Positions 1 through 8,089 of a DNA stretch of 13,790 nucleotides are shown piece by piece. The DNA comes from Smittium culicis (Eukaryota > Kickxellomycota > Harpellomycetes > Harpellales > Legeriomycetaceae). Location of the stretch: the NCBI GenBank assembly GCA_001970855.1, contig LSSN01000247.1, positions 4,133-17,922 of the forward strand, written 5' to 3'. The notes below the pieces were generated by a model. The model saw only the letters and a list, made by a program, of their open reading frames with translations, made no database searches and was not told the origin of the DNA. Position 1 is the first letter of the stretch, and every line of letters begins with the position of its first letter. A program made the translations under genes and the position numbers.

Positions 1-15
1 CCCCCCCCCCCCCCC
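1..15. repeat. C15 homopolymer at the window edge
   Basis: Fifteen C in a row form the first bases of the window. In sequence this AT-rich the run may be a real G/C slippage tract inside intron 4 or the low-quality end of a contig. It is not a fungal telomere repeat (TTAGGG-like). Confidence 0.9.
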
Positions 16-132
16 AGTCAAAATTAGGTTATTTTTTTAGAAAGTCGATAATAGAATATAAATAAAAAATAAAGGGCGAATCAAATAATAGCAGATAATA
101 ATACGGTAATTTTTTTTAAAAATTATTTTTAC
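1..132 (-). other. Start of intron 4 of MFS gene, runs off the left edge
   Basis: Donor ATG|GTAAAA after residue 526. The frame beyond it loses family character and reaches a stop near 37. No AG occurs on the coding strand between the donor and the window edge, so no acceptor is available here and the final exon must lie outside. Confidence 0.6.
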
Positions 133-2134
133 CATCAAGTTTATGCTTGTGTACGAAAGTACGTTGCCGCAAACGCGGGTGCAGAGAATTAGTAGCAATG
201 AAGTCCACATTAGCACCTTATAAACATTAAATCCCGCAGCCAAATCAGCACCGCCACCAGCTTGGTACCACAGCATGTTTCCAACGACCCTGACAGAAGC
301 TCTCGCAAACACAGAAACGAACGGGATGAGCAGCGACGTCGGAATAACGATCGCAAGCCCATATGTGAAGCAGTTCAGGGTGCCGTGGATTTTGTTGTAG
401 CGCGGGTACACGACAAGCTGCAAGTAGAGCACCGCAAGTCCCGATATGCCCAGCGCAAGGCTGATGTCCTCCGTGCTGAACTCCAGCCCGCCTATATTTA
501 TGTCCGACGCCGTCCATATAATGAACAAACTGTCGAACATCGAGTACGCCAGCGTCATCGTCGAGCTCGTCACAAAAACTGTTATAAGTGTGCTCGAAAA
601 CTTCGATCTCGCTGGCTTTGGCGCCCTCTGCTTTCTTGCTGATGCTGATGGCTCTAGTGATGGCTCCAGCAGCGTACGCGTTTCATCATCGTCGGCTTTT
701 GTGCTAGATACCATTAGAGCAAGCGACTTCGAACTGCTATTACCACTTATATATGACGACTCGCTGCTCGATATGTCCAACCCAACTACAAATTTAATAT
801 TATATATATATTTATAATTTTGCAGATTTTAATAAAATAGACTTTATAATCTTTTTAGAGTGTGTGGATATGTGTGTGTGTGAATGATAAAATTTAAAGA
901 ATGTTGTTTTATTTATAAGCGCAAATGTAAATTTTCGATTACCTTTACTTTTATGCAATTCTGCGCTGGTGAATACGTGCTCAGATCTAAATTTTACACC
1001 CATAGGCGCGCTCTTGTGCCCAACAGTCATATTAGACGAATTCCTGGTCGAACTATCAAGTGCAATCGACGCGTACGAAGTCGATGCCACATTTTCCTCT
1101 TCCTCTACTTCCTCATCATCATCGATAGCTTTTGACTTCTTTGTATTGAGAGTTTCTTTCAACATGTAGTGGGCAACTATGGTCCCTGATATGTACAGCA
1201 CGAACGAAACGAAACATGGCAGGAAATGCGGATATGTATCCAGAAGCTCGATCTTTTTGAACAGCGTCGGGTACTTGGCAACCGGGTCATACAAGAAACC
1301 GCCGATGAATGGACCCAGAATTAACCCTATATTCCAGCTCAGCGGCAATAGCGCAAATATCGTGGGCCTGTTTGATGGATGGCTGATTTTGCCCATAACC
1401 GATGTGAAGACCGAATCGTTGCTGTTCATTAAACCGGCGATTACTCTTAAGCAAAGCGCAACATAAAAATTGTTTGTCATGCTAATGAGTAATATTGATA
1501 TTGCGCTGAAAAACATGCCATTAAGTAACACCGGTTTTCTTCCTATTCTATCCGACAATGACCCCCAGAACATCGCTAACAATTGGATTTTTTTAATAGA
1601 AAAACTAATATAGGTTACTAAAGAATATATCATCACTAAACTAAAACATCTATTAATTTAAGCTCTTTTAAATTGATTTTTTAAGGGGGGGGGGTAGAAT
1701 AATGTGAATTAAAAACCATAAATAATTAAGAAAAATACCTGTGCAAGCTTGGGCTAGAGTAAAAGAGGCAGAAATCAAACCCACATTCCACCCTATTTGA
1801 CCCGGCGTACTCCCAACTCCAGACCTTTTAACAAACTAATTGTAAACAGATTAGAAATGCCAAGTAAGTTCAAAACAAAATAAGAATTAGGTTAAAAATA
1901 AATCATACATTCATTAAAAAAATTTTGGGATAGAATTACTTGATATATAAAGGGGTAAAACAGTGACAGATTTATTGGATCGGATAGTCTTATGCCAAAG
2001 AGTGTAAGAACTGTCTTCCACGGAATAGGCACCATTTCCTCATCGACAGATATCCTCGCCTCTTCTTCATCCTCGACAATTTTGACCCTGCGAACACTGC
2101 CACTCGCTTCAGTGCTTGCGCCAGCTTGATTCAT
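133..2134 (-). CDS. MFS transporter (DHA1-like), 4 exons, C-terminus off window
   Basis: Integral membrane transporter of the major facilitator superfamily, probably a proton-coupled exporter of small molecules; the substrate cannot be told. I join exons 2134-1940, 1835-1739, 1575-943 and 785-133 (minus), giving 526 residues. All junction phases agree (0, 1, 1, and 0 at the last donor). Residues 36-65 (PIPWKTVLTLFGIRLSDPI onward) begin TM1. Residues 76-97 (PGQIGWNVGLISASFTLAQA) are TM2. Motif A, GSLSDRIGRKP, sits at 102-112. R141 in LRVIAGLMNSN marks TM4, and LSWNIGLILGPFIGGFL at 176-192 is the TM5 motif C region. Residues about 240-370 form a long hydrophilic central loop with an acidic run (DDDEEVEEEE, 249-258). 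TM7 begins near 372 and the sequence reaches about TM11 by 526. The last 40-60 residues usual for the family are missing because the next exon is outside the window. The ATG at 2134 has A at -3. The family resembles yeast YCR023C and plant ZIF-like carriers. Family assignment is firm; exon edges are inferred from splice signals and phase. Confidence 0.88.
786..942 (-). other. Intron 3 of MFS gene (157 bp)
   Basis: Donor AAAG|GTAATC and acceptor TTGTAG|TTGGG, phase 1, split codon GTT (Val309). It lies in the hydrophilic central loop, so homology does not fix its edges as well as for introns 1 and 2. A second donor six bases upstream in the coding direction (AAAA|GTAAAG) has the same phase and would shorten the exon by two codons. 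A short TG run lies at 871-882. Confidence 0.7.
1576..1738 (-). other. Intron 2 of MFS gene (163 bp) with a C10 tract
   Basis: Donor ACAG|GTATTT and acceptor GTTAG|CGATG, phase 1; the split codon becomes GCG (Ala98). Joining gives ACT-A-MFWGSLSDRIG, exactly the TM2 to motif A transition expected. The intron carries a run of ten C on the coding strand (G at 1685-1694), unusual in so AT-rich a setting. Confidence 0.82.
1685..1694. repeat. G10 homopolymer inside intron 2
   Basis: Ten G on the plus strand, flanked by AT-rich bases. It is one of only two long G/C runs in the window; the other is at the left edge. Both fall in introns of the same gene, but they are on opposite strands with respect to it. 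Confidence 0.9.
1836..1939 (-). other. Intron 1 of MFS gene (104 bp)
   Basis: Donor CAA|GTAATT and acceptor AATTAG|TTT, phase 0. A CTAAT that could serve as branch point lies just over 10 nt before the acceptor. Reading through hits a stop, while splicing joins FYPFIYQ to FVKRSGVG, which restores TM1 of the family. AT-rich, like the flanking spacers. Confidence 0.82.
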
Positions 2135-2278
2135 TCTTGTTTTATTTAAAAATACTTTATTTTTTTATATGACGATATAGCCTGCTCTTTAATTCTATTG
2201 AGCGCAAAATGAAAATTAAATATAATAATGTAAGAAAGATTTTAAATAAGGATTATATTAGATACATAAATAAATTAT
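2135..2278 (-). promoter_or_regulatory. Probable proximal promoter of the MFS gene
   Basis: The 144 bp between the start codon and the first MITE end are AT-rich and hold no coding sequence. A TATAAAAAAA-like stretch (minus strand, near 2160-2169) lies about 30 bp before the ATG and could help set transcription. This rests on position and composition only. Confidence 0.35.
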
Positions 2279-2475
2279 TTCATCCTTTACGAGTGGGTAG
2301 ACTGTTTTTGATCTTTCAAATGTAGCCAACAGCTTTCAAATAAAATACTTTAATTCCGATATTCATTCATATACCGATTTATTGTTATTTAAAAGCAAAC
2401 ATTAAATTTGCTTATAAATCGTAAACGAATCAATAAATTAGATTTTTTTAATAGTGTTGGACGGCAAAGGGTTAA
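2279..2475 (+). mobile_element. piggyBac-like MITE, copy A
   Basis: A non-autonomous element of about 189 bp between TTCA (2279-2282, a one-base change from TTAA) and TTAA (2472-2475). The left end reads TCCTTTACGAGTGGGTAGAC and the right end GACGGCAAAGGG. It aligns over its length with copy B in opposite orientation, sharing GGTAGACTRTTTTTG, TAGCCAAC, CTAATTCCGA-like and ATCGTAAACGAATCAAT blocks. CCC...GGG ends at TTAA targets are the hallmark of the piggyBac superfamily. It encodes no protein and would need a transposase from elsewhere. Confidence 0.72.
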
Positions 2476-2520
2476 AAATAATATATTTGTAATAAAATGG
2501 CTTCGATATATGTAAATATA

Positions 2521-2612
2521 TCAACCCTTTCCCGAGCGGTAGATTAAAATAGGACTTGCTCTAAAATGTGCATTTATGTTTAGTAGGTCAAATAAGGTCT
2601 ACAAAATTTACT
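2521..2612 (+). mobile_element. Partial or foldback MITE, copy C
   Basis: After TCAA (2521-2524, near TTAA) comes CCCTTTCCCGAGCGGTAGAT, a good match to the family 5' end. No family 3' end follows. Instead, about 60 bp on, AGGTCAAATAAGGTCTAC looks like the inside of the same 5' end in reverse (compare AGGTCAAAAATAGTCTAC in copy D). It may be a foldback made of two 5' ends, or a copy truncated before B inserted next to it. The right limit is uncertain. Confidence 0.45.
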
Positions 2613-2645
2613 ATTCTTAGATTCATCTATTTTTATTTGCATTAA

Positions 2646-2843
2646 TTAACCCTTTCCCATTCAACACTGTTAAAAAAATCGAATTCATTGATTCGTTTAC
2701 GATTTAAAAGCAAATTTATTATTTGTTGTTAAAATACTATATAATCAAATATTCTTACAGCCTCGGAATTAGTGAATTTTAATTGAATCCAGTTGGCTAT
2801 ATTTAGTAGAACAAAAATAGTCTACCGCCCGCGAAAGGGTTAA
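2646..2843 (-). mobile_element. piggyBac-like MITE, copy B (best preserved)
   Basis: A 190-bp element flanked by perfect TTAA at 2646-2649 and 2840-2843. Left end CCCTTTCCCATTCAACACTG; right end GTCTACCGCCCGCGAAAGGG. Terminal inverted repeats of about 9-10 bp (CCCTTTCSC). It is the reverse-complement counterpart of copy A, 170 bp away. Both target-site copies are intact, so this is the youngest or least decayed member seen here. No ORF. Confidence 0.78.
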
Positions 2844-3296
2844 AAATCGTCACAAATAGCGTTTTAAAACTGCTCAATTAAAATGATTAAATTAAAGTAA
2901 AAAAAAACTGAAAAGTTTTTGGGCTTTGTTTCTCAGCACTCTGAAAATGAAAATCATGAAAAAAAAACATCTACTAAAAATTTTTTTTCGGTAAAACTTG
3001 GACCAAAAATTAATATTCTATGTGGCTATACATTTAAAAAAGTTTGACGCATATACCAAAACTAAAATATAAATAAACACGTACATGCACAAATACACTA
3101 ATAAAAACATGTAATTGTCATCAACTATATTTTATAACAAATATAAAATTACTCATTGCTCATTTTTTTTATCCTTTCCTGCGCAAATGCAGTCTGTTTT
3201 GTGCCATTATCATTTTCCAGCATAAAAAAGACAACTTTGTTAGAAAATATAATTATATTTGTTGATATTTTATACGCCGTAATACATTGATATATA
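2844..3296. other. AT-rich spacer between MITE copies B and D
   Basis: I see no gene, no tRNA and no MITE end. The composition is strongly A+T, with A/T homopolymers of 6-9. A slightly less AT-rich patch near 3178-3232 (CCTGCGCAAATGCAGTCTG and following) has no open frame of note. Confidence 0.6.
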
Positions 3297-3440
3297 TTAC
3301 CTCTTTCCCGGCCAACACTTTTTAAAAAAGCGAAATCAATGATTCGCTAGTTATTATAAAAAAAATTTTATTATTTACATTTATTTTTCAGTATACATAT
3401 ACATCTAAAAGCCGCGCTATTAAACTGCTTTAAATTTGTC

Positions 3441-3459
3441 GGAGTATTCCCAATACTCC
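3441..3459. repeat. Perfect short hairpin
   Basis: GGAGTATT-CCC-AATACTCC: 8-bp arms around a 3-base loop, inside long element D. The GC of the arms is well above its surroundings. Confidence 0.6.
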
Positions 3460-3721
3460 ACCTAGAACTTTAAAATTTGGTTTTAAGGGTTTTCTTCGGT
3501 TCAATTAAAGACTTTTTTTTCTATACTTATAAGATTTAAGAACCATACGTTGGCTTTTTTAATATTATCAAAAAAAACTCTTTACCCCTTCATTTTGAAA
3601 GTAAATTGTACTTAATATATAGACATTTCTTCTATAGTGATAAGAATAATACCTTTTTTTTTCTTGTAGCGATAAAATAAATTATTATAAAAAAAGTTAA
3701 TAAACCCCTTTTTTTTGAATA

Positions 3722-3817
3722 AAAAGGAGGGAAGATATAGTTGTTAAAAGGAAGGAAAATATAGTTGTTAAAAGGAGGGAAAATATAGTTTTTAAAAGGA
3801 GGGGAAACATAGTTGTA
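3722..3817. repeat. 24-bp tandem repeat, four copies
   Basis: Four head-to-tail 24-bp units start at 3722, 3746, 3770 and 3794, each AAAAGGAGGGAAAATATAGT plus TTKT with 1-3 changes. As 24 is divisible by three, the minus strand reads as an 8-residue period (NNYIFPPF-like) within a 74-codon frame at 3856-3632. I regard that frame as a by-product of the array, since its ends are not protein-like. Confidence 0.85.
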
Positions 3818-4072
3818 TGCATATAATAATAAATTTGACGAATCATCAAAACTCACAAAGAGGAGATAGGATTTCCTATAAAAACTTACAATTGTATTAA
3901 AACTCTTTGTAATAAAACTAGGTTAATCATCTCTTTGATTATAATGATGGTCAATTGATGAGATATTTTCTTTGTTGTTGCGCTTTACAAATCCCCGCTA
4001 CGACAAATCGATTCAGTTGACTATATTAGAAGGTCAAAAATAGTCTACCGCTCGAATAAGGTCTATTCCCAT

Positions 4073-4405
4073 TTTTAGGGTCTTTCTTACCCAAATACAG
4101 ACTTTTTTTTTAGCCATTTCCATTCGCAAAAAATGTTAATATTGGGGATCCTAAACGAAGAGGGCACTCAGTTGCTGTTAAGTGTTATTTGATTGAGTAT
4201 TTATTGACAGCTAATATTATTGGAAGGATTGGTTATGCATTTTGATTTATCTATCTTTTTGTTTAAATTTGAAATTTTTATTTTCTAAAAATAGGTAATG
4301 ATTTTACTCATTGGCCAAAAATTTTTTTATCAATTTTATACAATTTTATACACTTTAACACTTTGCACTATAAAACAACTCCTTCATAAATCATCCATAT
4401 GATGT
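4073..4405 (+). repeat. Diverged dispersed repeat R1, copy 1
   Basis: Aligns in the same orientation with 5925-6285. Best blocks: ATTTTTAGGGTCT (4073) against ATTTTTAGGTCT (5925); AGGGCACTCAGTTGC (about 4162) against AAAGCACTTAGTTGC (about 6040); TTTGATTTATCTATCTTTT against TTTGATTTTTCTATCTACTT; ACACTTTAACACTTT against ACACATTAACCCAAA. In the ungapped core most mismatches are C/T or G/A. Spacing between blocks differs by indels. It starts directly after element D. No coding capacity; the nature of the parent sequence is unknown. Confidence 0.5.
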
Positions 4406-4541
4406 ATACCTTGATTTACTTGATTAAAATAAGATTTTTTGCTATTTTATTTTTTTATTATACTATTTTTAGTTTAAAATTATTATCAATCAAAAGTTTA
4501 TAGTTTAGTGTATACCCACAAACCGTAATCTTATGATTTAA

Positions 4542-4812
4542 TCTTCTCTTATTTTAGATGTTTATATTCGTATTCATATTTTTCGCCGAGGATTTTATCC
4601 TGGCACTATAAAATTATTTGAGGTTATACTATCCTTACTATCCTTATTTAACTTATAATTTATTTAAAGCGATTAAATATAAAGCTATTAGTTTTTTATT
4701 TGGAGTCTTAAAAATATTTGTTAAAAGTTTTTCTGATAATTCTTTTTCCAAGCTGGAAAATTTGGTATTTTTTGTAGTAAATAATAATTCGCAAAGTCAT
4801 TCACTCAAATAA
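4542..4812 (+). other. Possible gene remnant (weak), two frames
   Basis: Two overlapping open stretches: 4542-4655, with LDVYIRIHIFRRGFYPGTI, and 4618-4809, with IKYKAISFLFGVLKIF (its only start is TTG). Read in order they recall the first strands of an arrestin N-domain: a hydrophobic strand, a YPG-type turn, then a K-K-I strand. There is no ATG and no clear splice site. Open frames of about 64 codons are expected a few times by chance at this AT content. I would not annotate a gene; this is a remnant candidate only. Confidence 0.18.
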
Positions 4813-5494
4813 AATAACATGCTTTGCAAGCTTACCAAAGAAAATAACATAGTAATTTATTAGAATATAATAAAGTGATCTAGATATAAATAAAGTAAAA
4901 TTAATGTATAAAAATGTTTAATAATAATAAATGATTCTTTGATCAAAGAATATGAAAAAAAACCTCTATATCATCATTAAATTATTCTTATTTAATGAAA
5001 ATAAAGATAAAAAAATTCCAATTTTCAAATCAAAGAAGTACCCAATTCTCTGTCTTCGACGTCATTATATGTATTAGCTACGGTATATACTATTAACATT
5101 TTTTATATAAAGAAATTCAAAATTTATTTTGCATATAAATGCTAAAAAATCTTTTCATATATTTTTAGCAGTTAATTATACTACAATATTTATAATTTAA
5201 AAGATGTGTTATTTTTTCTTAGAAAATTTTCAATATATGCATATGATAAAGGGTTAGATTAGTCTCAAATAACAATAATAAAGGTCGCTTTTTAAGATCT
5301 GTAATAGTACTAGATTTATTTTCTTTTATTATGCTTTACTTTAAAAAAGGAGTAGTATTGATCATAAAAGTCTAAAAGTTTAGATAAAAATTTAATATAA
5401 TTGTTAATTTGATAGATTTTAGCGAGTAATTTAATCTTATTAGATTTTTTCTATAAAAAATCAATTTAAATATATACTTTTATCTCCAGTTAAA
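4813..5494. other. AT-rich spacer, nothing recognised
   Basis: Apart from the 18-bp palindrome I see no gene or RNA. A short patch at about 5030-5095 (CTCTGTCTTCGACGTCATTA) is less AT-rich and open for about 28 codons, but carries no motif I can name. AAAGGGTTAG near 5248 loosely resembles a MITE 3' end without any supporting sequence. Confidence 0.5.
4934..4951. repeat. Perfect 18-bp palindrome
   Basis: ATTCTTTGATCAAAGAAT equals its own reverse complement. It sits in AT-rich spacer with no neighbouring gene. It could be a protein-binding dyad or chance. Confidence 0.5.
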
Positions 5495-5720
5495 TAATTA
5501 CAGTAATGATTTTAAAATAATAAAATATCGAAATATAAACACAGGATAAAATAAATATCCCTAGTCAAGCGTAGATTTAATTGAATCACAGATTTATTTT
5601 TATACTGCCAATAATTTATCCTTTAAAAAAACTAGTTACTGCTGGCTATATAATGCTTACTTTTGTATTTTAGTGAGATTTTTTTATAAAATTCTGGAGA
5701 TCAATATTCTATGAATCTTG
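5495..5720 (+). repeat. Possible dispersed repeat R2, copy 1
   Basis: A stretch around 5522-5560 (AAAATATCGAAATATAAACA) aligns with 8111-8148 (AAAATATCTGGAATATAAAC), about 30 of 38 columns with gaps. It is followed in both by CCAA-AT-TTA-CC, then GGCTATAT, then GAGATTTTTT. Much of the match is A/T, so chance is a real rival. Positions 5566-5706 are open and read LSFKKTSYCWLYNAYFCILV in the middle, with no recognised family. Confidence 0.28.
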
Positions 5721-5924
5721 GGCTATCTTCTGGTTAAAAGCTAGTGTAATATAGATTTATCGTATACCAATTTAATTATTTGTTAAAGATAATTAATTTA
5801 CAGTTCCTCAGAAGAACTAATCATCAAAATAAGTGTCCTTTTTAACCTAGTTTTGAACTATAGATGATTATAGATATATTTTTAAATTCTCATAATTATT
5901 TTTATTGCTGTATTTTTTGTTATT

Positions 5925-6285
5925 TTTAGGTCTGGTTAAGGCTAGTCGTGACTCAGATATATTTTATCTGCGAATATCAACATTGTTCACATTATTGAAA
6001 GTTACATGCATAATTCTTATATGGTAGGTTCTGAACTAAGAAAGCACTTAGTTGCAGCTAATACCTATTCGACCGAATATTTAAAAAACTAATCTATGAT
6101 TCGCAGAATCTTCATTTCAATTTGATTTTTCTATCTACTTATTCCATTTTGAAATTACTATTTGTTATTCAAATGGTATTATTTTTCATTGAAAATTATT
6201 TTTTGTGCGACTTGATACACATTAACCCAAAATGTCTAATATTTCTCCCTTCGTAAAGTATCTCCCATATAATATAGCCAAAAAT
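5925..6285 (+). repeat. Diverged dispersed repeat R1, copy 2
   Basis: Second member of the pair described for 4073-4405. The core CTGAACTAAGAAAGCACTTA begins at 6030 and is followed by GTTGCAGCTAAT. An extra stretch of about 50 bp (near 5950-6010) has no clear partner in copy 1. A lone MITE-type end follows at 6347. Confidence 0.5.
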
Positions 6286-6324
6286 GTTATGTATTTTATT
6301 AAAGAATGCGAGGGCCTATTTTTT

Positions 6325-6358
6325 TCCATGAAAAAAATTTTGGACAGGAAAGGGCTAA
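6325..6358 (+). mobile_element. Lone MITE-family 3' end, copy E
   Basis: TTTTGGACAGGAAAGGGCTA (6338-6357) matches the 3' end of copy A (GTTGGACGGCAAAGGGTTA) at about 17 of 22 positions counting flanks. TTAA is here CTAA. No matching 5' end is visible 190 bp upstream, so the copy is truncated or its left part has decayed. Confidence 0.4.
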
Positions 6359-6595
6359 AGAACAGCAAAAGTTTATATTATTATATCCTATAGTGAATAA
6401 CAGGTATATTTCTGGCTATTTTTAATCGCTTTATTATCTCTATCATTTTATTTGATCAAGATATACATGGTTTTGGTGGTTGTTATTAGAGATTAAAGCA
6501 GTTTTCAGTGATCTAGTGTTTATTTTACTTAGATTAAAATAATATAATTTTTCTATTTATTACATTACACAACAATTTATCAAATTTGTCCTTAA

Positions 6596-6790
6596 TTAAT
6601 TATCTGTAAACTCTCGAATAGAGAAAAATCATTTTCCAAAAATTCATTAGATAAAAAAAATGAACCTCCCGGTATATTAGAATTAATCGTGGATAAAATA
6701 GGCAGTTTTATCAAAATTAAAGGGAAAACCAATTATAAATCACAGCTATTTATGATGATTTCATGTTGTAAATATTTTTCATATAATTGA
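6596..6790 (+). other. Open stretch of 64 codons, possible gene remnant (weak)
   Basis: Stop-free from 6596 to the TGA at 6788, without an ATG near its beginning. The middle reads PGILELIVDKIGSFIKIKGK, richer in G, V, D and E than other frames here and similar in pattern to strands 1-2 of an arrestin-fold domain. A further open piece at about 6930-7032 contains ISKYSFTNFRLYIAENGK. No splice signals link them convincingly. The length alone is not significant at this composition. Confidence 0.18.
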
Positions 6791-8089
6791 TTCATCAATA
6801 TATTGTTATACATATGACTATTTATTGGGCTAAAAAACCTAGTTTAAAAATCCTTTTCTTGTCACATTTAACTTTCAAAGTTAATTTTTGAAAAATTTTA
6901 AACTTCAATGGAACTAATAAAAAAAACTATAAGATACAATAGATTTTTTAAATATTCCAGACATCAGTAAGTATTCTTTCACTAATTTCCGTTTATATAT
7001 AGCTGAAAATGGAAAGATTCGATTATAATAAGGATATTTAAAACATATAAACTAAAATCGGCAAAACGAGTAAAATGAAAATATAATTTTCCGCTGAAAT
7101 TAATACATCTGACAACATTTTTAGGCAAAAGTGATATAAATAGTATCTTACCGAATTCAGAAATGCTTGATTATGAATAATTTACTTTAAATCAAAAGGC
7201 TAATTAATCTCAAATTTCGTGCGACTATAAAATCCATCAATAACACTAGTCAATAGAAATATTAAAAAAAATAAAAAATTGATTTTTTTATAAAAGAAGC
7301 CAAAAAAGATATAAAATAGATTCAGTATTTGCGAAATAGTCCAATTAGTATGTAATCTCAGTTATATTAATTCCTATTATTTATGATTTTATTAAATAGC
7401 TTTTCGAAAATTAAAGATAATTAATACTTTTCATAAATCTACTAACACTGAATTTCTCAATATTTTAATACAAGTATTACCGGAGTTTTTTCTCAAATTT
7501 TTCAAACTTATCTTTGAGAGAAAAAAATTCATAAAAATATGTGATGTATTTATTCTAATAAATTTTATCGAGTTTCAAAATTATACAATAGCGAATATAA
7601 CTTTTTTTTAAAAAAAGCAATTGACTTTTTTGCTTTCATTTAAAAAATTCAACATTACTTATGGGAAATTGATGTGAATTATATTCGAATATTTGAATTT
7701 AGTCATTTAAAAGATTTCAATTTCTAATTATTATAAATTTGTAATTAAATAGGTGCTTTCAAGTCATTTGAATTTTTTTTTTAAAAACTAATGTTTATCA
7801 ATTAAAATCCGCACCTATAATGAAGTTGGTGTACGAATAGTGGGTGGTATTAATATGAATCTCACTTTGTTTTAATTGACATATTTTTATTTTTTTCAAA
7901 TATTTAACCTTATTGTAAAATCCAAAATATATCACGTAATAATATTAATATAAAATTTTTCAATGTATTATGCTATTAAAGTTTACTATTTGGAAATTTT
8001 ATAAATTATTGATGGTGGTAATAATAGTTTTCAAAAAAAATTTACATATTTATTTTTTTCAAGATGAATGTTAATTTACTATAGTATTA
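6791..8089. other. AT-rich desert, no gene recognised
   Basis: Long A/T runs and no frame longer than chance. The piece near 6930-7032 and one at about 7079-7180 (KYNFPLKLIHLTTFLGKSD) are the only protein-like strings. Neither has a start codon or a family match. Confidence 0.5.

Larger units (their letters stand above)
3297..4065 (-). mobile_element. Long diverged MITE-family copy D (about 770 bp)
   Basis: Left end TTAC-CTCTTTCCCGGCCAACACT, followed by a TGATTCG block as in copy B. Right end GACTATATTAGAAGGTCAAA then TAGTCTACCGCTCG and a decayed terminus near 4061. Ends and orientation match copy B, but the inside is about 570 bp longer. The extra part holds a perfect hairpin (3441-3459), a 24-bp tandem array (3722-3817) and no long ORF. 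Either a longer ancestral form or a copy that received another insertion. The internal piece matches nothing I recognise. Confidence 0.5.

Noticed and set aside
1..15. Poly-C as a telomere
   Set aside because: No TTAGGG-like unit; a pure homopolymer inside or at the edge of an intron is better read as a slippage tract or contig end.
245..517. Minus-strand frame at 517-245
   Set aside because: It overlaps the transporter exon 4 in another frame; cysteine/histidine-rich noise without a family match.
262..817. Open frames on the plus strand at 262-642 and 446-817
   Set aside because: They are antisense shadows of MFS exon 4; their residues are arginine-rich strings with no family pattern.
884..1466. 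Plus-strand frames at 884-1135, 969-1169 and 1179-1466
   Set aside because: Antisense to MFS exon 3. The minus-strand reading has transmembrane segments and motif A, the plus-strand readings have nothing.
3131..3264. AACAAATATAA / TTATATTTGTT inverted pair as terminal repeats of an element
   Set aside because: Almost entirely A/T and imperfect when extended; such pairs are common at this composition.
3632..3856. 74-codon minus-strand frame with an NNYIFPPF-like repeat
   Set aside because: Its length is explained by the 24-bp tandem array; the flanking residues are homopolymer-derived and there is no promoter or partner.
5240..5260. AAAGGGTTAG as another MITE 3' end
   Set aside because: Only the last 8-9 bases fit; the preceding GTTGG-type block is absent, so it is within chance.
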